Assembly: GCA_943325435.2 (NCBI GenBank)
Contig: CALPPK020000103.1
Location: forward strand, 1 to 5,520
DNA length: 5,520 bases
Source of the DNA: Bifidobacterium breve
GTDB lineage: Bacteria > Actinomycetota > Acidimicrobiia > Acidimicrobiales > Ilumatobacteraceae
Direction: 5' to 3'
Shown piece by piece: positions 1 to 5,520 of this stretch. Both the position numbers and the translations under genes were made by a program. The notes under the pieces are model-generated. The model did not search any database. It was not told the DNA's origin and worked only from the letters and a program-made list of their open reading frames with translations. Position 1 is the stretch's first letter, and the number at the start of each line of letters is the position of its first letter.

Positions 1-2870
1 ATGTCTCGTGCTGATCCTTCGGCTTCCAATTCGGCTGTGACATTCACGTCAAGCAACACAACGCCAACCCCACCTGGCAGAGGCGCGCTGGCAGAACCTG
101 CTTGCGTGACCAACTTCAATGAATACTCTCCCGGCTGGAGCGACTCACCTGCAACGTTGATGACATCGCCATCCTGAGTCCATTCACCCTTTTTCACAGC
201 AACAATGACTGCTTGAGTACGTGGCCCAAGCCGAGGACCCACAATTGCCGGCACAACTTGTAATTCATGCGATGCAATCGAATCGACGTCTGATGTGAGG
301 ACCACATCACGAACGTTCACTTCATCGCGCACGATGTCGAGGAAGCCGTCAAGCGATGCTGCGTTGGCAGCCGCAATAGTGAGAGATGCAAGCGGCAAGC
401 GGACACGACGCCCATGAGCTTTTCGTACAGATAACGCAGACGAGCAAACATCGCGGACCATATCCATTGCCGTAACCAAAGCAGCGTTGCGAGGAAGTTC
501 TTCGGACGTTGGCCAATCAGTGAGATGAACGCTTCCTGCCTCTGCCCCGTGGAGTCCTTGGAATACTTCATCGGTGACAAGTGGAAGTAGCGGTGCCGCA
601 ATGCGCACCACGTAGTCGAGCACAGTGTGCAAAGTGTCAATGGCGTCCTGATCTCCGGCCCAGAAGCGGTCACGACTTCTGCGGATATACCAATTCGTGA
701 GCACATCAAGAAAGTTTCTAATTGTCTGACATGCCGCGAACAGGTCATACACATCCATTGATGCCGTGACAGATTCAACTGTGTCAGAGAGTTTGGCAAG
801 CACATACTGATCAAGCACATTCGATGAATCAGTACGAACAACACCAGAAATTCCATCTGCGTTCGCGTACAGAGCAAGAAAGTAATACGAGTTCCAGAGC
901 GGCAATAGGACTTGGCGAACTGTTTCTCGCATTCCTTGTTCGGTGACAGAGAAGTCACCACCACGCAAGATGGGTGACGACAATAGGTACCACCGCATTG
1001 CATCAGCACCATGAGAATCAAACACTGCCATCGGGTCTGGATAATTGCGCAGACTCTTTGACATCTTCGCACCATCGTCGCCAAGAACAATTCCATGACT
1101 AATGCACGACGTGAAAGAAGGCCGATCAAAAAGTGCCGTGGCTAGAACATGCAATGTGTAGAACCATCCGCGGGTCTGACCGATGTATTCAACAATGAAG
1201 TCACCTGGATAGTGATTGTCGAACCATTCTCTGTTCTCGAATGGGTAATGAACTTGTGCAAACGGCATTGACCCGCTCTCAAACCAACAGTCGAGCACCT
1301 CAGGAACGCGACGCATCATTGACTTGCCAGTTGGGTCGTCCGGGTTTGGTCGCACTAATTCATCAATATTTGGGCGATGTAAATCAGTGACCTCTACCCC
1401 GAAGTCACGAGACAAATCAGCAAGACTTCCGTACACGTCAAGGCGTGGATATGTCGGGTCGTCGCTCTTCCATACAGGAATGGGTGATCCCCAGAATCGG
1501 TTACGACTGATTGCCCAGTCGCGCGCATTAGCGATCCACTTGCCGAACGAACCATCCTTTATGTGCTCGGGCGACCATGTGATTTGTTCATTCAGCTCAA
1601 CCATGCGGTCACGGAATTTTGTGACCTCTACAAACCATGAAGAAATTGCCCGATACACGAGAGGCTCAGCACAGCGCCAGCAATGCGGATACGAGTGGTT
1701 GTAGGAATCGTGACGAATGACGATTCCCATGTCTTTCAGTGTGCGAACAATGTCAGAGTTGGCATCGAATACGTGTTTCCCAGCCCATGGCGTTATCTCA
1801 GCTGTGTAGCAGCCATGTTCATCCATCGGGCACAACGTTGGAATACCAGCAGCATTGCATTCAATTTGGTCGTCTTCACCGAAACCAGGCGCCATGTGCA
1901 CAACACCAGTTCCGTCTTCAGTGGTCACAAAATCCGCACCAAGGATCTGGAATGCATTTTTTGTTCCAGCAAAGAAGGGAAAAATTGGCGTGTACGTGCG
2001 GCCAACCAAGTCGCGGCCTTTCATAGTGCGCAAAACTTCTGCGCCTTCAAGCTCTTTTTCGTATGAACCCAATCGGGCCTCAGCCACTATGTAGGTATTG
2101 CCGTCAGGGTGCGACAGAACGACATAGTCAATGTCTGGACCAACAGCGAGTGCCAAGTTGGAAGGCAACGTCCAAGGAGTCGTGGTCCACGCGAGTATCT
2201 TTTCTCCTGAATCAAGAGCGAATGAAACCGTGAGAGCCGGATCTTGACGATCTTTATAGACATCGTCCATTCGGGTTTCTGTGTTCGACAACGGAGTCTC
2301 GCAACGCCAGCAATAGGCAAGAACACGAAAACCTTCATAGATCAGACCTTTTTCATGAAGAGTCTTGAAAGCCCACATGACGCTTTCCATATATGGGGTG
2401 TCAAGCGTTTTGTAGTCGTTTTCAAAGTCAACCCAGCGAGCCTGTCTTGTGACATATCGCTGCCATTCATCGGTGTAACGCAACACGCTTGTGCGACACG
2501 CATCATTGAATTTGTCAATTCCGAATGCGGCAATTGCAGGATGTCCGGCGATACCTAATTCTTTTTCAGCTTCTACTTCTGCAGGCAGGCCATGGCAATC
2601 CCAACCGAATCGACGATCAACGTGACGGCCGCGCATCGTTTGATAACGAGGGACAGCGTCTTTTACAAAGCCTGTAAGTAAGTGACCATAGTGCGGCATT
2701 CCATTTGCAAAGGGTGGACCATCGTAGAAAATGAACTCGTTGTCACCATTTGTACCAACTGGTCGCGCCGCAAGGCTCTTTGCAAAAGTCTGGTCACGTT
2801 CCCAACGTGCCAGAACGCCTTCTTCCAATTGAGGAAAGTTCGGCTGGGATTCAACCTTTGGATACGTCAC
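1..2870 (-). CDS. ileS: Isoleucyl-tRNA synthetase, type 2 (3' end beyond window)
   Basis: Class I synthetase that activates isoleucine with ATP, charges tRNA-Ile and hydrolyses mischarged Val-tRNA-Ile. I translated the frame by hand: 956 codons stay open to the left edge without a stop or frameshift. Motifs in order: YDGPPFANG (49-57) and the HIGH-type PHYGH (59-63); [10 protein letters not shown] (89-98); the CP1 editing domain with [11 protein letters not shown] (228-238) and [10 protein letters not shown] (325-334), where D334 matches the editing aspartate; CWRC at 187 and 397; [17 protein letters not shown] (451-467); KMSKS (602-606); and an anticodon-binding domain from about 690. The [11 protein letters not shown] and [15 protein letters not shown] stretches mark the eukaryote-like type 2 enzyme, which usually has 1030-1070 residues, so about 80-110 are missing off the edge. 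The start is a GTG, 12 bases after an in-frame TAG; the next possible start (TTG, codon 15) would lose the conserved PNFPQ. No Shine-Dalgarno is visible. Confidence 0.97.
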   Translation of the reverse strand, partial: MTYPKVESQPNFPQLEEGVLARWERDQTFAKSLAARPVGTNGDNEFIFYDGPPFANGMPHYGHLLTGFVKDAVPRYQTMRGRHVDRRFGWDCHGLPAEVEAEKELGIAGHPAIAAFGIDKFNDACRTSVLRYTDEWQRYVTRQARWVDFENDYKTLDTPYMESVMWAFKTLHEKGLIYEGFRVLAYCWRCETPLSNTETRMDDVYKDRQDPALTVSFALDSGEKILAWTTTPWTLPSNLALAVGPDIDYVVLSHPDGNTYIVAEARLGSYEKELEGAEVLRTMKGRDLVGRTYTPIFPFFAGTKNAFQILGADFVTTEDGTGVVHMAPGFGEDDQIECNAAGIPTLCPMDEHGCYTAEITPWAGKHVFDANSDIVRTLKDMGIVIRHDSYNHSYPHCWRCAEPLVYRAISSWFVEVTKFRDRMVELNEQITWSPEHIKDGSFGKWIANARDWAISRNRFWGSPIPVWKSDDPTYPRLDVYGSLADLSRDFGVEVTDLHRPNIDELVRPNPDDPTGKSMMRRVPEVLDCWFESGSMPFAQVHYPFENREWFDNHYPGDFIVEYIGQTRGWFYTLHVLATALFDRPSFTSCISHGIVLGDDGAKMSKSLRNYPDPMAVFDSHGADAMRWYLLSSPILRGGDFSVTEQGMRETVRQVLLPLWNSYYFLALYANADGISGVVRTDSSNVLDQYVLAKLSDTVESVTASMDVYDLFAACQTIRNFLDVLTNWYIRRSRDRFWAGDQDAIDTLHTVLDYVVRIAAPLLPLVTDEVFQGLHGAEAGSVHLTDWPTSEELPRNAALVTAMDMVRDVCSSALSVRKAHGRRVRLPLASLTIAAANAASLDGFLDIVRDEVNVRDVVLTSDVDSIASHELQVVPAIVGPRLGPRTQAVIVAVKKGEWTQDGDVINVAGESLQPGEYSLKLVTQAGSASAPLPGGVGVVLLDVNVTAELEAEGSARD

Positions 2871-2896
2871 GCAGTAAGGCTAGAGGCGTAAGGGGC

Positions 2897-3139
2897 TTAG
2901 CACCCAAGGATTCGTGCGATGACTTGAACGCCAATGAGAACCACCAGTGGTGTGAAATCAAACGGCCCCATGGTGGGAAGTACACGACGAATGGGGGCAA
3001 ATACCGGCTCCGTGGCCTTGTAGATGAAATCAACGACAGGGAGAAAAGGACTGCCTGATGAAATCGGAAACCAAGTTGAAATGGTGCGAGCAATCACAAT
3101 CAATACATAGATATCAGCAATCGCACAGATGAGTCCCAT
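2897..3139 (-). CDS. yggT: YggT family small membrane protein
   Basis: Small integral membrane protein of the YggT (Ycf19-related) family, regularly found just downstream of sepF. Its molecular job is unsettled; proposed links are to division, membrane organisation and osmotic tolerance. The 80-residue product has a hydrophobic segment at about 3-24 (ICAIADIYVLIVIARTISTW) and a second at about 64-78 (FTPLVVLIGVQVIAR). Between them is the family signature, including EPVFAPIRRVLP (44-55) and FDFTPLVV, matching the usual EPxxxPxRRxxP...DxSPxx pattern. Length is normal for a single-repeat YggT. The ATG at 3139 has AGAGG six bases upstream, overlapping the sepF stop, so it is closely coupled to sepF. 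The stop is TAA, 26 bases before ileS. In many actinobacteria divIVA follows yggT; here ileS follows directly. The family call is good; the function is not known from sequence. Confidence 0.9.
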   Translation of the reverse strand: MGLICAIADIYVLIVIARTISTWFPISSGSPFLPVVDFIYKATEPVFAPIRRVLPTMGPFDFTPLVVLIGVQVIARILGC

Positions 3140-3140
3140 G

Positions 3141-3150
3141 ATTAGCCTCT
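3141..3150. repeat. Inverted repeat arm, sepF-yggT junction
   Basis: The plus strand reads ATTAGCCTCT, the exact reverse complement of 3687-3696. On the transcript this arm reads AGAGGCUAAU: it covers the yggT Shine-Dalgarno and two bases of the sepF stop codon, and ends just before the yggT ATG. The match is directly visible; a function is only inference, since 10-base matches arise by chance about a dozen times in a window this size. Confidence 0.45.
3146..3150 (-). promoter_or_regulatory. Shine-Dalgarno site of yggT
   Basis: The coding strand reads AGAGG, six bases before the yggT ATG at 3139. It overlaps the sepF TAG, so ribosomes finishing sepF would sit on it: a usual arrangement for coupled translation. 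The same bases are part of a 10-base sequence complementary to the region just upstream of the sepF start. Confidence 0.65.
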
Positions 3151-3682
3151 AGTAGCGAGGTGAGTCGAAACTCACAGCAGGCTTTAACAAGTAGACGCCA
3201 CTGCCTACTTTTTCCATTGTGCCGCTGAGTGCGTAACACATTCCACTTGCGAAGTCGATAATGCGACGTGCCATTTCACGATCAGCACCTTCAAGATTCA
3301 CAATTACTGGAACGCCATCTTTGAAGTGGTCAGCAATTTCTTGTGCTTGATTAAAGTTGCGAGGGCGAACCGTGACAGTTTCACCAGCTGTAGGAATTGT
3401 CCGCACTGTCGGAGATGTACGTGCAGTGCCAACAGGTCGCACTTGCAAACCAGAGTCGTCAGGGCGACGTGCTGCACCAGTGTCGTCAACGCGCATAGGA
3501 CGCGCGGCAGGACGTTGTGTCTCAGACGAGTACTCAGGATCAAAATTAGAACGACGACCTTGGTCAGGTGCGGGCCGTGCGACACGTTGTGGTCGTTCGT
3601 ACTCCATCGACATGTCGTAGTCGTCGTAGGCTTCTTCCCCACTCAGACCGAGGTAATCCATTGCACGGCGGAAAAATGACAT
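3149..3682 (-). CDS. sepF: Cell division protein SepF
   Basis: FtsZ-binding division protein that bundles protofilaments and tethers them to the membrane; known as the essential FtsZ anchor in actinobacteria, which lack FtsA. The 177 residues divide into three parts. Residues 1-13 (MSFFRRAMDYLGL) form an amphipathic membrane-binding helix. Residues 14-100 are a charged, Pro/Arg-rich, probably disordered linker opening with an acidic Tyr/Asp cluster (EEAYDDYD). The SepF core runs from about 101 to 170, with VTVRPRNF, PVIVNLEG, ARRIIDFASGMCYALSG and GVYLLKP, which carry the conserved dimer and FtsZ-binding elements. The ATG at 3682 is chosen because it gives the canonical N-terminal helix; no Shine-Dalgarno precedes it. 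The sequence just upstream (ATTAGCCTCT) is in fact complementary to the yggT ribosome binding region. It lies 46 bases after yggS and 9 before yggT. The gene is complete and the identification confident. Confidence 0.96.
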   Translation of the reverse strand: MSFFRRAMDYLGLSGEEAYDDYDMSMEYERPQRVARPAPDQGRRSNFDPEYSSETQRPAARPMRVDDTGAARRPDDSGLQVRPVGTARTSPTVRTIPTAGETVTVRPRNFNQAQEIADHFKDGVPVIVNLEGADREMARRIIDFASGMCYALSGTMEKVGSGVYLLKPAVSFDSPRY

Positions 3683-3686
3683 ATTC

Positions 3687-3696
3687 AGAGGCTAAT
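3687..3696. repeat. Inverted repeat arm, upstream of sepF
   Basis: The plus strand reads AGAGGCTAAT, the exact reverse complement of 3141-3150, so the two arms flank sepF. On the transcript this arm reads AUUAGCCUCU and lies four bases upstream of the sepF ATG, in the 46-base gap after yggS where a ribosome binding site would be expected. It could pair with the yggT ribosome binding site, but pairing is not shown. Confidence 0.45.
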
Positions 3697-3728
3697 GCAC
3701 TTCGAATAGCAGATGTGGGACACGTCTA

Positions 3729-4379
3729 CTAAGAGACACGCACTCGGTCTCCAAAGAGTCCACTTCCCACCCTGACCATTGTGGATCCGCACGCGACAGC
3801 AATTCGATAGTCAGCAGACATACCCATAGAACAGACCGATAGCCCTTGTTCATTGACCAAAAGGCGCAACATTTCAAAGGATTTTTCACATTCCTGCGGT
3901 GTCCCGTCGGTCGGGCCAATTGTCATCAACCCCTTGACAATCAGACCTCGGGCCTCGGCTCGCGATCTCAGAGTGTCTAGCAGTGCTGGCGTCACCCCGC
4001 CTTTTGATGGCTCCTGCGTCGTATCTACCTGAATCAGGATTGATGCCCCGGGAGCCCGACGACCTAATTCATCGACAACTGAATCCCTATCAACCGACTG
4101 CCACAACGCAACGTGCCCCGCTAAGGAACGCACTTTGTTTGACTGCAATGCACCAATGAAGTGGACATCAATCAACGGAAGACCGACAGTTACCTTTTCC
4201 AGCAACTCTTGGGCATAGTTCTCGCCCACCCCTTCACAACCTGCGTTCGAGGCGGCACGAAGTGCATCTATTCCAAAAGATTTTGTGACGGCAATGAGAG
4301 AAACCTCAGAACCACCAGCATTAGTGATCTCTGAACGAACATGCGCAACTCGATCGGCCACCTCTTTGGCGTCGATCAT
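3729..4379 (-). CDS. yggS: YggS family pyridoxal phosphate homeostasis protein
   Basis: Member of the YggS/YlmE/PLPBP family: a single-domain, alanine-racemase-like TIM barrel that binds pyridoxal 5'-phosphate, has no established enzyme activity, and affects vitamin B6 and amino-acid balance in the cytoplasm. The 216 residues match the family's usual length (about 220-235). Visible hallmarks are LIAVTKSFG with the cofactor-binding lysine K33, GENYAQE at 52-58, HFIGALQSNKV at 73-83, and the C-terminal phosphate-binding stretch SMGMSADYRIAV (184-195) leading to GSTMVRVGSGLFG (198-210). The ATG at 4379 lies 10 bases after the ftsZ stop. I see no good Shine-Dalgarno sequence, so translation may be coupled to ftsZ. 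It ends in a tandem TAG TAG. In many actinobacteria a pgeF/yfiH gene separates ftsZ from this gene; here there is none. The family call is secure. A role in division is not shown by the sequence, only by the neighbours. Confidence 0.96.
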   Translation of the reverse strand: MIDAKEVADRVAHVRSEITNAGGSEVSLIAVTKSFGIDALRAASNAGCEGVGENYAQELLEKVTVGLPLIDVHFIGALQSNKVRSLAGHVALWQSVDRDSVVDELGRRAPGASILIQVDTTQEPSKGGVTPALLDTLRSRAEARGLIVKGLMTIGPTDGTPQECEKSFEMLRLLVNEQGLSVCSMGMSADYRIAVACGSTMVRVGSGLFGDRVRVS

Positions 4380-4389
4380 GTGTGAAGGT

Positions 4390-5493
4390 CTATTTCAGGA
4401 AAGACGGAACGTCGAAGTCGTCATCATCGTCTGACAACGGATCGCTATCAGAGAAAATGTCACGCACGTTGCTAGTTGACGGACGCGAATCCGCCGGACG
4501 TGTTGCTGTGCGAGTGCCAATGGACGAACCACTTGAACCTGCATCCCAACGTTCAAAGCCAGCTGCGATAACAGTGACCTTAATTTCGTCACCCATTTCA
4601 TCATCAATAACTGTTCCGAAGATGATGTTTGCATCTTGATGAGCAACACCGTGAACAACTTCGGCGGCGGCATTGACTTCGAAAAGCCCCATGCTGGATG
4701 GACCTGTGATGTTGAGCAAAATGCCACGAGCACCATCGATAGCTGCTTCGAGCATTGGGCTTGAAATAGCGTCTTTTGCTGCAACAACAGCACGATTGTC
4801 TCCGCTGGCGATACCGATACCCATAAGAGCAGAACCTGCGCTGGTGAGAATCATCTTTACGTCTGCGAAGTCAGTGTTGATGAGACCAGGAGTCGTAATC
4901 AGGTTTGTAATACCTGCAACACCTTGCAACAAGATCTCGTCTGCCATCTTGAATGCGTTAACAAGTGATGTTTTGTCGTTTGCAACGGTCAACAGGCGGT
5001 CGTTCGGAATAACGATCAGAGTGTCGACTTTTTCCTTCAATCGCTGAATTCCGTTGTCTGCCTGAACAGCACGGCGGCGTCCTTCGAACTGGAACGGACG
5101 AGTGACGACACCAATGGTGAGAGCACCGAGCGACTTTGCGATTTCGGCAATAACTGGAGCAGCACCTGTACCGGTACCTCCACCTTCACCTGCGGTAATG
5201 AAAACCATGTCTGAACCATTGATGAGTTCTTCAATTTCTTCACGATGCGCTTCGGCAGCTGCGCGACCGACATCTGGGTCAGAACCCGCGCCTAGACCAC
5301 GAGTGAGGTCTCGGCCAATATCGAGCTTGACGTCAGCGTCGCTCATAAGAAGGGCTTGAGCGTCTGTGTTAATTGCGACAAATTCAACGCCGCGAAGACC
5401 AGCATCGATCATGCGGTTGACAGCGTTAACGCCGCCTCCGCCAATGCCAATCACCTTTATAACGGCGAGATAATTCTGTGGTGCACCGGCCAT
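4390..5493 (-). CDS. ftsZ: Cell division protein FtsZ
   Basis: Tubulin-like GTPase that polymerises at mid-cell into the Z ring and recruits the division machinery. The 367-residue product has the full family layout. A glycine-rich nucleotide loop ([13 protein letters not shown]) lies at about 16-28, NTDAQAL at 42-48, and the tubulin signature GGGTGTG at 104-110 inside [11 protein letters not shown], the form I associate with actinobacteria. The T7 synergy loop NTDFADVK is at 206-213 with both catalytic aspartates (D208, D211). The C-terminal globular domain ends near 315 (VIAAGFERW). A short Ser/Thr/Arg/Asp-rich linker follows, then the conserved tail [13 protein letters not shown], the docking site for SepF and other partners. 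Length is slightly below the usual 380-400, owing to a short linker. The ATG at 5493 is preceded by GGAGGT nine bases upstream; an ATG at 5500 is out of frame. The stop is TAG, 10 bases before yggS. The gene is complete and no key residue is missing. The identification is near certain. Confidence 0.98.
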   Translation of the reverse strand: MAGAPQNYLAVIKVIGIGGGGVNAVNRMIDAGLRGVEFVAINTDAQALLMSDADVKLDIGRDLTRGLGAGSDPDVGRAAAEAHREEIEELINGSDMVFITAGEGGGTGTGAAPVIAEIAKSLGALTIGVVTRPFQFEGRRRAVQADNGIQRLKEKVDTLIVIPNDRLLTVANDKTSLVNAFKMADEILLQGVAGITNLITTPGLINTDFADVKMILTSAGSALMGIGIASGDNRAVVAAKDAISSPMLEAAIDGARGILLNITGPSSMGLFEVNAAAEVVHGVAHQDANIIFGTVIDDEMGDEIKVTVIAAGFERWDAGSSGSSIGTRTATRPADSRPSTSNVRDIFSDSDPLSDDDDDFDVPSFLK

Positions 5494-5502
5494 CGACCAT
5501 TT

Positions 5503-5508
5503 ACCTCC
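5503..5508 (-). promoter_or_regulatory. Shine-Dalgarno site of ftsZ
   Basis: On the coding strand the sequence reads GGAGGT, followed by nine bases and the ATG at 5493. It is the strongest ribosome binding site in the window and decides the ftsZ start: the nearer ATG at 5500 is only two bases from the site and out of frame. A short CTCC just upstream (with a five-base loop) could pair weakly with GGAG, but four base pairs are too few to claim control. Confidence 0.75.
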
Positions 5509-5520
5509 AGTAAGGAGTCC

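Larger units (their letters stand above)
1..5493 (-). other. Probable operon ftsZ-yggS-sepF-yggT-ileS
   Basis: Five genes point the same way with gaps of 10, 46, 9 and 26 bases. None of the gaps contains a stem-loop followed by a T-run or a clear promoter. The 46-base yggS-sepF gap is the only one with room for a promoter and shows none that I can recognise. Co-transcription is inferred from spacing. The upstream end and the downstream end lie outside the window. Confidence 0.7.

Noticed and set aside
317..1129. A long open frame on the minus strand in a different register from ileS
   Set aside because: It overlaps the ileS anticodon-binding and C-terminal part in another frame. The ileS frame has recognisable motifs without interruption here; the alternative product is Cys/Met/Arg-rich with no family signature.
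1324..2558. Several overlapping open frames on the plus strand
   Set aside because: They are antisense to the ileS catalytic and editing domains, resemble no protein family, and mirror the coding constraint of ileS.
1..2870. Possible broken or frameshifted ileS, because several short frames cover this region
   Set aside because: Hand translation of the frame starting at 2870 shows 956 consecutive sense codons with all class I motifs in order; it merely lacks its stop because it leaves the window.
3326..3679. Plus-strand open frame opposite sepF, rich in Cys and Arg
   Set aside because: Antisense shadow of the sepF linker and core; odd composition and no supporting ribosome binding site or motif.
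3683..3728. Possible internal promoter in the yggS-sepF gap
   Set aside because: I see no convincing -35/-10 pair in the 46 bases; a TTCGAA palindrome at 3701-3706 is too short to call an operator.
3726..3731. Tandem TAG TAG stop at the end of yggS
   Set aside because: Double stops are common and nothing else suggests readthrough or recoding; three other ends in the window are single TAG or TAA.
4673..5359. Plus-strand open frames opposite ftsZ
   Set aside because: Antisense shadows of a highly conserved gene; the low stop frequency follows from ftsZ codon use.

Overview
The window carries five genes, all on the minus strand. In the direction of transcription (right to left) they are ftsZ, yggS, sepF, yggT and the first 956 codons of ileS, which runs off the left edge. 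Gaps between genes are 10, 46, 9 and 26 bases, with no visible terminator and no opposing gene, so this looks like one transcription unit. There is no stretch over 50 bases without a gene, apart from the 27 bases upstream of ftsZ at the right edge. I see no tRNA, rRNA, CRISPR array, insertion sequence or other mobile element.

The organism is most likely an actinobacterium (phylum Actinomycetota). Evidence: FtsZ has the [11 protein letters not shown] form of the tubulin signature and an acidic [13 protein letters not shown] tail; SepF lies close to FtsZ with a YggS and a YggT gene, the usual cell-division neighbourhood of Gram-positives; and IleS is of the eukaryote-like type 2 ([21 protein letters not shown]). 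Base composition looks close to half G+C by eye, low for classical soil actinobacteria. It would fit an aquatic or uncultured lineage, perhaps Acidimicrobiia-like, but that finer placement is a guess.

How the genes work together: FtsZ polymerises into the cytokinetic ring; SepF binds the FtsZ tail and anchors it to the membrane through an N-terminal amphipathic helix; YggT is a small membrane protein commonly found in this cluster; YggS is a pyridoxal-phosphate-binding homeostasis protein that habitually sits here without a proven division role. IleS charges tRNA-Ile, so growth (translation) and division genes would be co-transcribed.

Compared with the commonly seen actinobacterial order, this cluster is compact: no pgeF/yfiH between ftsZ and yggS, and no divIVA (wag31) between yggT and ileS. 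The most intriguing small signal is a perfect 10-base inverted repeat flanking sepF, one arm of which contains the yggT ribosome binding site. I find no convincing previously undescribed system; this is an ordinary housekeeping region.
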